A stretch of 64,000 bases of DNA from Roseovarius pelagicus (GTDB taxonomy: Bacteria; Pseudomonadota; Alphaproteobacteria; Rhodobacterales; Rhodobacteraceae): NCBI RefSeq assembly GCF_025639885.1, contig NZ_CP106738.1:868001-932000 (forward strand), read 5' to 3'. This document shows, piece after piece, positions 56,468-64,000 of this stretch (positions within the stretch are counted from its first letter, which is position 1; every line of letters begins with the position of its first letter). The notes beneath the pieces are model-generated. The model was not told the DNA's origin, made no database searches, and saw nothing but the letters and a program-made list of their open reading frames with translations. A program made the translations under genes and the position numbers.

Positions 56468-57093
56468 TCAGGGCAGTGATATGAACACCTGATCATCGTC
56501 CGGCGGCAGCCGAAAGCGACCACTTTCCCATCCCCCTGCCGCCCACGCCTGTTTGGCGGCCTCTATCCGTTCCTGACTGGAGGCGGCGAAATTCCACCAG
56601 ATGTAGCGCGGCCCGTTCATAGTCTCCCCCCCAGAACCATCACCCGGCCGCCCTCGGGACCGGTAGTCAATGTGATTGCGTCGCCGGGACGAAACACCAT
56701 CATGCGCCCGGCCTTGAACCTTTCACCCGCGATCTCGACGGCACCGTGAGTAATGTATGCGCTGCGATCATCCAACTCACAGCGCCAGTGTGGATCATCT
56801 GGTTCGTGCCCAGCGAATCGCGGTGCTGAAACTCACCTTCATAGAGATATGTGACCGTACCCAGCCCGATATGCGGATGCGGGCGCACGTCGATCCCCTG
56901 CCCGGTCAGAAACTTCGCCGGGCCCATCTGGTCAAAGAAAATGAAGGGGCCGACCATATGCCGGTTGGGCGCGGGCAAGGCGCGCCGCACTTCGAAGCCT
57001 CCCAGATCGCCGGCGCGGTACGATCAACGTCTCGATATCGTCAACGCCACATGCGGTGGGGTTTTGTGGCTCCAACATCGGATTCCAGCGCAT
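56468..57093 (-). pseudogene. Pirin-family protein, remnant with internal deletion and frameshift
   Basis: The beginning (MRWNPMLEPQNPTACGVDDIETLIVPR) and metal-binding cupin part (FIFFDQMGPAKFLTGQGIDV, RPHPHIGLGTVTYLYEGEFQ, HRDSL) match roseobacter pirins, but one base too many near 57009-57018 shifts the frame. At about 56761-56770 the sequence jumps from AVSWMIA to a late-domain piece, YITHGAVEIAGERFKAGRMM, that runs in another frame to the natural end. Compared with an expected length near 305 residues, about 95-100 codons are missing. A short ATCGCAG sequence at the junction suggests deletion by microhomology. Confidence 0.8.
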
Positions 57094-57238
57094 CTGATAT
57101 TCTTTTCGCATATCTCGCGGGCGCGACGCGATCGTCCTTCTCTACTCATAGAGCCAGCACTCCCGCCGCACTCGCCAACCAACAGTCCCGCACAGCGCAT
57201 GTGCAGGGCCGCTGGACAAAGTTGTGGACCGAGGGCAA

Positions 57239-58384
57239 ATGTTGCTCATGATCTTACATGCAAAATACCCAGCCATAAGCGACCTCAAGGTCCGCGCACG
57301 CCAGCGCCTTCCACGATTTGTGTGGGAATACCTAGACAGTGGCACCGGTACGGAATGGACCAGTGCCGAAAACGGGCGTGCGCTCTCTCGCGTGACCCTT
57401 ATGCCGTCCATCCTGCATGGTGAATTCGCGCCCGACCTCGGGGTTAATCTGCTGGGTCAGTCGCTCCCCCTTCCTTTCGGGATCGGGCCGGTGGGCATGT
57501 CCGGCCTGATCTGGCCCGACGCCGAGGGGCATCTGGCGCGCGCGGCAGCAGAGGCGGACATCCCCTACACCCTCTCCACCGTGGCCAGCCAAACACCCGA
57601 GGATGTGGGCCCACAGGCGGGTGACCATGCATGGTTCCAGATGTATCCGCCCCGTGACCCCGACATTCGCACCGACATGCTGAACCGAGCGCGCGCAGCG
57701 GGTTTTGGCACATTGGTGCTGACGGTCGATGTGCCCGTCGCATCGCGTCGCGAACGACAGGGGCGTTCCGGGTTGACGCAACCGCCGCGCTTGACGCCCC
57801 GCCTGATGGCGCAGGTGGCGATGCGTCCGGCATGGGCTGCTGGCATGGCGAAACGCGGCATGCCCCGGATGAAGATGATCGACAGCTATGCAGGCCAGAC
57901 CAGCGGCCTGCCATCCAACCAGCACGCCGGTTATCTGCTGCGGACCTCACCCGACTGGGATTACCTGCATTGGTTGCGTGACGCGTGGGATGGACCATTC
58001 GTGGTCAAGGGTGTGCTCGACCCCGAAACCGTGCCTCGGCTGGAGGCGGCCGGCGTCGATGCGATCTGGACCAGCAACCATGGTGGCCGACAGTTCGATG
58101 CCGCGCCCGCCACCATCGACGCGCTGCCACATCTGCGCGCGCAAACCGACCTGCCGATCATCTTTGACGGCGGCGTGACCGGAGGACTCGATATTCTGCG
58201 CGCGCTAGCACTTGGTGCTGATTTCGTGATGATGGCGCGGCCTTGGCACTATGCGCTGGCCGCCCTTGGCCCGGTGGGGCTGACCCATTTGGTTGACATG
58301 CTGCGCCTTGATCTGATTGCGAACATGGGACAATTGGGCACCCGGACACTAAAGGAAGTCACCACACGCCGCATGCACGGGTAA
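57239..58384 (+). CDS. lldD: FMN-dependent alpha-hydroxy-acid (L-lactate) dehydrogenase
   Basis: 381 residues. Oxidises L-lactate to pyruvate with FMN, delivering electrons to the respiratory chain. Family signature SNHGGRQFD carries the catalytic His and Arg; FDGGVTGGLDILRALALGADF binds FMN; LVLTVDVPVASRRERQ is the loop region. The ATG at 57239 is preceded by GAGG at 57231. A GTG at 57224 is an alternative. Substrate could be another 2-hydroxy acid. Followed by pyruvate carboxylase, consistent with lactate use. Confidence 0.85.
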   Translation: MLLMILHAKYPAISDLKVRARQRLPRFVWEYLDSGTGTEWTSAENGRALSRVTLMPSILHGEFAPDLGVNLLGQSLPLPFGIGPVGMSGLIWPDAEGHLARAAAEADIPYTLSTVASQTPEDVGPQAGDHAWFQMYPPRDPDIRTDMLNRARAAGFGTLVLTVDVPVASRRERQGRSGLTQPPRLTPRLMAQVAMRPAWAAGMAKRGMPRMKMIDSYAGQTSGLPSNQHAGYLLRTSPDWDYLHWLRDAWDGPFVVKGVLDPETVPRLEAAGVDAIWTSNHGGRQFDAAPATIDALPHLRAQTDLPIIFDGGVTGGLDILRALALGADFVMMARPWHYALAALGPVGLTHLVDMLRLDLIANMGQLGTRTLKEVTTRRMHG

Positions 58385-58560
58385 TGCCCCCTACCCGTCC
58401 GGGCAAGAAATTGGCCCCGACGGGCAAAGCAGCCCGGCCCGGCATTGCGAAAACCTTTCACAAATCCTACAAACCTTCAGAAATCGCGCTGCACTGCGGC
58501 AATATTCGGCTACACAGTGATCCAAAGCGCCAAGAATCGGCTAAGGGGGGACATAGGCCA

Positions 58561-61500
58561 GTGACTGATTTTCAGAAGATCCTGATTGCCAACCGTGGCG
58601 AAATCGCCATTCGCATCATGCGCGCCGCCAATGAACTGGGCAAACGGACCGTCGCTGTCTTTGCCGAAGAGGACAAGCTGGGCCTGCACCGCTTCAAGGC
58701 GGATGAAGCATACAGGATCGGCGAAGGTCTGGGGCCCGTCGCCGCCTATCTGTCGATTGATGAAATCATCCGCGTCGCGCGCGAATGTGGCGCGGACGCG
58801 ATCCACCCCGGTTACGGCCTGCTCAGCGAGAACCCCGATTTCGTCGACGCCTGCGCCGCCAACGGCATCACTTTTATCGGCCCACAAGCCGATACCATGC
58901 GCGCATTGGGCGACAAGGCCAGCGCGCGGCGCGTCGCCATTGAAGCGGGCGTGCCCGTGATCCCGGCAACCGAAGTGCTGGGCGATGATATGGATGCCAT
59001 CCGCGCCGAAGCGGCGAAAGTCGGCTACCCCCTGATGCTCAAGGCCAGCTGGGGCGGCGGCGGACGCGGCATGCGCCCGATCCAGTCGGAAAAAGAGCTG
59101 GAAGAAAAGGTGCTGGAGGGTCGCCGCGAGGCCGAAGCCGCGTTCGGAAATGGCGAGGGCTATCTAGAAAAGATGATCCTGCGCGCACGCCATGTCGAGG
59201 TGCAGATCCTCGGTGATAAGCACGGCGATATGTACCACCTCTACGAGCGGGATTGTTCAGTCCAGCGGCGTAACCAAAAGGTGGTCGAACGCGCGCCCGC
59301 CCCCTACCTCTCTGATGCGCAGCGCGAGGAAATCTGCAAGCTTGGCTACAAAATCTGCAAGCACGTTAATTACGAGTGTGCGGGTACCGTCGAATTCCTG
59401 ATGGATATGGACACTGAGCAGTTCTACTTCATCGAAGTAAACCCGCGCGTCCAAGTCGAGCACACAGTGACAGAAGAAGTCACCGGCATCGACATCGTGC
59501 AGGCCCAGATCAAGATCGCCGAAGGCCAGACTATCGCCGAGGCCACCGGCAAGCCGTCACAGGCGGATGTGCGCCTGAACGGCCACGCCTTGCAGACACG
59601 TATCACGACCGAAGACCCGCAAAACAACTTTATCCCTGACTATGGACGCATCACCGCGTTCCGCGAGGCGACGGGTATGGGCATCCGCCTTGATGGCGGC
59701 ACCGCCTATTCGGGCGGCGTGATCACGCGGTTCTACGACAGCCTGCTGGTCAAGGTGACGGCACATGCGCAGACCCCCGAAGCGGCGATTGCCCGGATGG
59801 ACCGTGCGCTGCGCGAATTCCGTATTCGTGGCGTCAGCACCAACATCGCCTTTGTCGAGAACCTGCTGAAACACCCCACGTTCCTTGACAATACCTATCA
59901 CACGAAATTCATCGACGAGACGCCTGCGCTGTTTCAGTTCAACCGTCGGCGTGACCGCGGCACCAAGGTTCTGACCTACATCGCTGACATCACGGTGAAC
60001 GGCCATCCAGAAACCAAGGACCGCCCGCGCCCTCGTGCGGATTTGCGCGATGCCCGCCCGCCCGCGCTGCGCGCCAAACCACAGATGGGCACCCGCAACC
60101 TGCTGGAACAAGAAGGCCCGCAGGCGGTCGCCGACTGGATGAAAAAGCAAAAGCGTCTGCTGATCACGGACACCACCATGCGCGACGGGCACCAGTCATT
60201 GTTGGCCACGCGGATGCGCAGCCATGACATGATCAAGGTGGCCCCGGCCTATGCCGCCAATCTGGGTGGGTTGTTCTCGATGGAATGCTGGGGCGGTGCC
60301 ACCTTTGACGTGGCTTATCGGTTCTTGCAGGAATGTCCGTGGCAGCGCCTGCGCGACCTGCGCGCGGCTATGCCAAACCTGATGACCCAGATGCTGCTGC
60401 GCGCCTCCAATGGTGTCGGCTACACAAACTATCCCGACAACGTGGTGCAGGAATTCGTGCGCGTCGCCGCCAATACCGGCATCGATGTGTTCCGCGTGTT
60501 CGACAGCCTCAACTGGGTGGAAAACATGCGCGTGGCGATGGACGCGGTGATCGAGGCGGAAAAGGTCTGTGAAGGCACGATCTGCTACACTGGCGACATC
60601 CTGAACCCGGACCGGGCCAAGTATGATCTGAAGTACTATGTCGGCATGGCCAAGGAAATGGAAGCTGCGGGCGCGCATGTGTTGGGGCTCAAGGATATGG
60701 CTGGCCTACTGAAACCTGCCTCTGCCCGCGTCCTGATACGTGCGCTCAAACAGGAAACCGGGCTGCCGATCCACTTTCACACCCACGACACGGCCGGCAT
60801 CGCGTGTGCCACCATCCTTGCTGCCGCCGATGCGGGCGTCGATGCGGTGGATTGTGCGATGGACGCACTCAGCGGCAACACCAGTCAGGCCACACTCGGC
60901 AGCATCGTCGAGGCGCTGGCGCATACTGACCGCGATACCGGACTGGACATCGGTGCCGTGCGCGAAATCTCCGATTACTGGGACGCCGTGCGCGCGCATT
61001 ATGCCGCATTCGAGAGTGGCATGCAGGCGCCCTCCTCCGAGGTCTATCTGCACGAGATGCCCGGCGGGCAGTTCACCAACCTCAAGGCACAAGCCCGTTC
61101 ACTGGGGCTGGAAGATCGCTGGCCCGAAGTGGCCCAGACCTATGCCGATGTGAACCAGATGTTCGGCGATATCGTCAAGGTCACGCCCAGTTCCAAAGTC
61201 GTGGGCGACATGGCCCTGATGATGGTCAGTCAGGGCCTCAGCCGTTCTGAGGTCGAAGATCCCGCGCGCGATTTGTCATTCCCTGACAGCGTCGTGGACA
61301 TGATGCGCGGCAACCTTGGCCAGCCTCCCGGCGGCTTTCCCGAAGCGATGCTGAAAAAAGTGCTGAAGGATGAGGTCCCCAACACCGAACGCCCCGGCAA
61401 ACACCTGCCACCCGTCGATCTGGACCAGACCCGCACCGATCTGATCGCCGAGATGGAGGGCAAGTCCGTCGATGACGAGGATCTCAGCGGGTACCTGATG

Positions 61501-62001
61501 TATCCCAAGGTTTTCCTCGACTACATGGGCCGTCACCGCCTCTATGGCCCGGTGCGCAGCCTGCCGACGCATACGTTCTTTTACGGGATGCAGCCGGGCG
61601 AAGAGATCACTGCGGAGATCGACCCCGGCAAGACCCTCGAGATTCGCTTGCAAGCGGTCGGAGAGACCGGAGAAGATGGTGAGGTCAAAGTCTTCTTCGA
61701 GCTGAACGGCCAGCCGCGCGTGATTCGTGTGCCCAACCGACTGGTCAAGGCGACGACTGCCGCACGACCCAAAGCCGAGCCGGGCAACCCGAACCATGTC
61801 GGCGCCCCGATGCCCGGCGTGGTGGCCAGCGTTTCAGCCAGCGTCGGTGCCGAAGTCAAGGAAGGCGACCTGCTGCTGACCATTGAGGCGATGAAGATGG
61901 AGACCGGCCTGCATGCTGAACGTGATGCCATCGTAAAGGCCGTCCATATCCATCCGGGTGGCCAGATTGACGCCAAGGACTTGCTGGTGGAATTCGAGTA
62001 A
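58561..62001 (+). CDS. pyc: Pyruvate carboxylase
   Basis: 1,146 residues. Makes oxaloacetate from pyruvate, bicarbonate and ATP. Single-chain order: biotin carboxylase (DFQKILIANRGEIAIRIMR, with ATP-grasp KASWGGGGRGMR), carboxyltransferase barrel (TTMRDGHQSLLATRMRSHDM, then HTHDTAGIACATIL), allosteric linker and a C-terminal biotinyl domain with EAMKME. The GTG at 58561 gives the conserved N-terminus. In-frame codons reach back to 58384 at the lldD stop, but the family has nothing there. It is 176 bases downstream of lldD. Confidence 0.95.
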   Translation: MTDFQKILIANRGEIAIRIMRAANELGKRTVAVFAEEDKLGLHRFKADEAYRIGEGLGPVAAYLSIDEIIRVARECGADAIHPGYGLLSENPDFVDACAANGITFIGPQADTMRALGDKASARRVAIEAGVPVIPATEVLGDDMDAIRAEAAKVGYPLMLKASWGGGGRGMRPIQSEKELEEKVLEGRREAEAAFGNGEGYLEKMILRARHVEVQILGDKHGDMYHLYERDCSVQRRNQKVVERAPAPYLSDAQREEICKLGYKICKHVNYECAGTVEFLMDMDTEQFYFIEVNPRVQVEHTVTEEVTGIDIVQAQIKIAEGQTIAEATGKPSQADVRLNGHALQTRITTEDPQNNFIPDYGRITAFREATGMGIRLDGGTAYSGGVITRFYDSLLVKVTAHAQTPEAAIARMDRALREFRIRGVSTNIAFVENLLKHPTFLDNTYHTKFIDETPALFQFNRRRDRGTKVLTYIADITVNGHPETKDRPRPRADLRDARPPALRAKPQMGTRNLLEQEGPQAVADWMKKQKRLLITDTTMRDGHQSLLATRMRSHDMIKVAPAYAANLGGLFSMECWGGATFDVAYRFLQECPWQRLRDLRAAMPNLMTQMLLRASNGVGYTNYPDNVVQEFVRVAANTGIDVFRVFDSLNWVENMRVAMDAVIEAEKVCEGTICYTGDILNPDRAKYDLKYYVGMAKEMEAAGAHVLGLKDMAGLLKPASARVLIRALKQETGLPIHFHTHDTAGIACATILAAADAGVDAVDCAMDALSGNTSQATLGSIVEALAHTDRDTGLDIGAVREISDYWDAVRAHYAAFESGMQAPSSEVYLHEMPGGQFTNLKAQARSLGLEDRWPEVAQTYADVNQMFGDIVKVTPSSKVVGDMALMMVSQGLSRSEVEDPARDLSFPDSVVDMMRGNLGQPPGGFPEAMLKKVLKDEVPNTERPGKHLPPVDLDQTRTDLIAEMEGKSVDDEDLSGYLMYPKVFLDYMGRHRLYGPVRSLPTHTFFYGMQPGEEITAEIDPGKTLEIRLQAVGETGEDGEVKVFFELNGQPRVIRVPNRLVKATTAARPKAEPGNPNHVGAPMPGVVASVSASVGAEVKEGDLLLTIEAMKMETGLHAERDAIVKAVHIHPGGQIDAKDLLVEFE

Positions 62002-62023
62002 ACCATCACGACGGAGAAACCCA

Positions 62024-62824
62024 ATGCGTAAAATCCTAGTGTTCACCGACATACATTTCGTCGAGCATGGCCAGCGCATTGGCCATCTCGATCCCGAAGA
62101 ACGTTTGTTAGCGGGGCTGCGCCACGCACTCGGCGAAGTGCCGGATGCCGAACGGATCGTAATCTGCGGCGACCTGGCCCATCACGGGCGAGCCGCGCAA
62201 TACGAACGCCTGCGTGCCGCACTGGCGGATTGCCCGCTGCCCGTGCATCTGATGATTGGCAACCACGACCGCCGCGCGGCCTTCTGCGCGGCATTCCCGG
62301 ACGCACCGGTAACATCGACAGGCCATGTACAACAAGTTATCGACACTGGTGATTTTCGCCTGATCCTGCTTGATACGCTCGATGAGCAGGCTGAGGTCGA
62401 ACATAGCGGTCGACTATGTGCAGACCGCTTATCGTGGTTGCGCGCCGCGTTGGACAGCTCCGGGGATCGCCGGGTCATCGTCTTTACCCATCATCCGCCA
62501 ATGGATGTGGGTTTTGACGCGATGGACCGGATAGGCCTGACCAACAAGACCGAGTTGCTGGCGTTGCTGGGCGCGTATCCGAATGTCTGTCAGATCATCA
62601 GCGGCCACGTGCACCGCACAATCTCGGGCGGCGCGGGGGGCATCCCCACGGCTCTGTTCAAAAGCAGCTGCCACCAATCACCAATCATGCGCCCTGAGAT
62701 GGATGAACATACTTCGATCGACGAACCGGGGGCCTTTGGCCTGCTCTATCTGATGGATACGGGCGTGGTCGTTCATTCCGAGGATTTCGACATTCCCGGA
62801 CGTCGGGTGCTATTTTACGATTGA
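62024..62824 (+). CDS. Calcineurin-like phosphoesterase, CpdA/class III phosphodiesterase type
   Basis: 266 residues. Two-metal phosphoesterase motifs in order: FTDIHF, CGDLAHHG, GNHDR, HHPP and SGHVHR. Closest kind is class III cyclic-nucleotide or phosphodiesterase-like enzymes; the natural substrate is uncertain. Cytoplasmic, no signal. GGAG precedes the ATG. It is 22 bases after the pyc stop, so probably cotranscribed. Confidence 0.85.
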   Translation: MRKILVFTDIHFVEHGQRIGHLDPEERLLAGLRHALGEVPDAERIVICGDLAHHGRAAQYERLRAALADCPLPVHLMIGNHDRRAAFCAAFPDAPVTSTGHVQQVIDTGDFRLILLDTLDEQAEVEHSGRLCADRLSWLRAALDSSGDRRVIVFTHHPPMDVGFDAMDRIGLTNKTELLALLGAYPNVCQIISGHVHRTISGGAGGIPTALFKSSCHQSPIMRPEMDEHTSIDEPGAFGLLYLMDTGVVVHSEDFDIPGRRVLFYD

Positions 62825-63005
62825 TCCAACGGCGCGCCTGCGGCGCAGACCCATAGTCAGCATTCAGGCCATGCAGGCACTGGGGGTTACCCCTAAACCC
62901 CAATATGTTTACCGCAAGCAGATACGTAGCAAAAAATTGCCGCCGTGACGCGATTTGCTCTTGCCACCGCCGCGCGGAGTTTATATCTCCGCCCTACCCA
63001 AGGAC

Positions 63006-63080
63006 GCGGGTGTAGCTCAGGGGTAGAGCGTTACCTTGCCAAGGTAAATGTCGTGAGTTCGAATCTCATCACCCGCTCCA
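63006..63080 (+). tRNA. tRNA-Gly (GCC)
   Basis: 75 bases with encoded CCA. Acceptor GCGGGTG pairs with CACCCGC. The D-arm is GCTCAGGGGTAGAGC. The anticodon loop TTGCCAA gives GCC. The T-arm is GTGAG-TTCGAAT-CTCAT with the usual TTCGAAT loop. Confidence 0.95.
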
Positions 63081-63143
63081 AAAATTCAACAGATAATCTA
63101 GTATAATTGGCCTTCGGGCCCACGGGGCACCGTTGCGGAACCT

Positions 63144-63187
63144 CTGTGCTTTGTATGCGTTGACTGAACGACGCATACAAAGCACAG
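63144..63187 (+). promoter_or_regulatory. Perfect 17-bp inverted repeat touching a ribosome-binding site
   Basis: CTGTGCTTTGTATGCGT (63144-63160) pairs fully with ACGCATACAAAGCACAG (63171-63187), with a 10-base loop TGACTGAACG. The Shine-Dalgarno AGGAG at 63186-63190 begins in the last stem bases. As RNA this would be a very stable hairpin just before the PLDc_N start; as DNA it would be a good dimer site. There is no T-run, so it is not a terminator for the tRNA. Confidence 0.8.
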
Positions 63188-63197
63188 GAGACACGCT

Positions 63198-63386
63198 ATG
63201 CTGGAAATCACTGGCCTAGGCGGCCTCGTCCTTTTGATCCTTGACTTGTGGGCCATTGTTTCGGTGGTCGGATCTTCTGTCAGCACTGGGCGCAAGGTAT
63301 TGTGGATCCTGCTAATATTGCTTTTACCATTGCTGGGATTCATCATCTGGCTAATCGCCGGACCGCGTGGTGTGCGCGGCGTATGA
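63198..63386 (+). CDS. PLDc_N-domain small membrane protein
   Basis: 62 residues with two membrane segments (GLVLLILDLWAIVSVVGS and KVLWILLILLLPLLGFIIWLIAG). The GFIIWLIAGPRG end matches the phospholipase-D-nuclease N-terminal (PLDc_N) family, found alone or fused to cardiolipin synthase. Alone, its function is unknown. Its leader holds the large inverted repeat. Confidence 0.8.
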   Translation: MLEITGLGGLVLLILDLWAIVSVVGSSVSTGRKVLWILLILLLPLLGFIIWLIAGPRGVRGV

Positions 63387-63405
63387 GCCGTGCTAGACTG
63401 TCACC

Positions 63406-64000
63406 ATGAGTAACGCCCCCGTTCAAAACGCAATCCTATCAGATGCCAATGCGGAACGTCCGTCAGAATTTGGCTGGAGAGTTTGGTGGCGTGTGGTGCG
63501 GCGCGTCTTCGCGCAAGCCGACGAACGCAATCTAGGTCTGATTTCGGCAGGTGTCGCATTCTACGCCCTGCTGTCAATTTTCCCCGCTCTCGCCGCGATC
63601 ATCGCACTTTGGGGGTACGTGGCCGACCCGGTGATGATCGGAGAGCAGATGGATATTGCGCGACAGTTGTTGCCCGAGGACGCCTTTGCCATCTTGAACG
63701 ATCAGGTCAGCGCACTTGTCACTGCCAACAACTCTACCCTGCAACTGACCAGCCTTCTGTCGCTGGTGCTGGCAGTCTGGACCGCGCGCAACGGGATCGC
63801 CGCGCTGATCCGGGGACTGAATTCGATCTACCGTGCACGACATCGCAGCAATCCGTTGCGCCGGTATGTGGTGGCGATTTTGCTGACGGTGCTGCTGATA
63901 CTAGTCGCGGTGTTTGCTTTTGCCAGCGTCGTTATCCTGCCTGCCCTGCTCGGTTTTCTGGCGGTGCCTGCCCTGACAGAGGCCGTGATTTCGCTCCTGA
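63406..64000 (+). CDS. YihY/virulence factor BrkB family membrane protein (5' end)
   Basis: 198 codons are present before the window ends. An acidic-polar leader is followed by RNLGLISAGVAFYALLSIFPALAAIIALWG, the typical YihY first membrane region, then QVSALVTANNSTLQLTSLLSLVLAVWTARNGIAALI and further hydrophobic segments. Function uncertain; annotated in others as tRNA-processing BN on weak grounds. It starts 19 bases after the PLDc_N stop. Confidence 0.85.
   Translation, partial: MSNAPVQNAILSDANAERPSEFGWRVWWRVVRRVFAQADERNLGLISAGVAFYALLSIFPALAAIIALWGYVADPVMIGEQMDIARQLLPEDAFAILNDQVSALVTANNSTLQLTSLLSLVLAVWTARNGIAALIRGLNSIYRARHRSNPLRRYVVAILLTVLLILVAVFAFASVVILPALLGFLAVPALTEAVISLL

Noticed and set aside
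56700..56990. A complete small cupin gene of 96 codons
   Set aside because: It is the central fragment of a pirin gene whose ends are present in other frames.
58384..58560. Longer pyruvate carboxylase from 58384
   Set aside because: The extra 59 residues are not part of the conserved enzyme, and the known N-terminus starts at the GTG of 58561.
63006..63080. tRNA-Gly as an island boundary
   Set aside because: No integrase or mobile gene nearby and no second copy of its 3' end seen in the window.

Overview
The window looks like one chromosomal segment of a Rhodobacterales alphaproteobacterium of the marine Roseobacter type. This rests on protein similarity and gene content recognised by eye: an HdaA-ppk-ppx block, propionyl-CoA carboxylase genes with a ScfR/PccR-type regulator, pyruvate carboxylase, betI-betC, and many small alphaproteobacterial families. 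Base composition is uniformly GC-rich except for a few patches noted below. There is no rRNA, CRISPR array, integrase or transposase.

Region by region. (1) 1-1992, minus strand: start of lolD, lolC/E, and a DUF2937 gene. (2) 2299-25102, minus strand: a two-partner secretion cassette in the order ialB-like, tpsB, ialB-like, giant tpsA adhesin of about 6,650 residues split by one frameshift. It sits between DUF2937/lolCD and proS, which I remember as close neighbours in related genomes, so it looks like an inserted accessory block. (3) 25628-26977: proS with two compensating single-base frameshifts. These probably mark sequencing indels, and they suggest the adhesin frameshift may also be an error. 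(4) 27175-32748, plus strand: AI-2E-family permease, hdaA, ppk, ppx. (5) 32745-36578, minus strand: small secreted protein, EEP-family phosphatase, TerB/DnaJ protein, GNAT, VOC and MAPEG proteins. (6) tRNA-Met(CAT), then a propionate assimilation region at 36921-50258: methylmalonyl-CoA mutase, a sulfotransferase-like gene, DUF4174, pccA, several small genes including two short lipoproteins, a hybrid winged-helix/cupin gene, pccB, an MFS exporter and the ScfR/PccR regulator. (7) 50255-58384: alpha/beta hydrolase, YdcH-like protein, choline sulfatase with its BetI repressor and a clear palindromic operator, an orphan Tat-exported peptide-type binding protein, an EamA exporter, a deleted pirin remnant and an FMN lactate dehydrogenase. 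(8) 58561-64000: pyruvate carboxylase, a calcineurin-like phosphodiesterase, tRNA-Gly(GCC), a tiny PLDc_N membrane protein behind a perfect 17-bp inverted repeat, and the start of a YihY/BrkB gene.

How the genes work together. PccA and PccB carboxylate propionyl-CoA, and the mutase converts the (epimerised) methylmalonyl-CoA to succinyl-CoA, under probable ScfR control through TTTGCAAA-like sites before pccB and pccR. Lactate dehydrogenase and pyruvate carboxylase form a lactate-to-oxaloacetate route. ppk and ppx make and degrade polyphosphate. The two-partner cassette would place a very large cysteine-free fibre on the cell surface, with two IalB-like proteins as candidate periplasmic helpers. 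The most unusual items are the four-gene secretion cassette, the wHTH-cupin hybrid with a composition break, and the leader hairpin of the PLDc_N gene.
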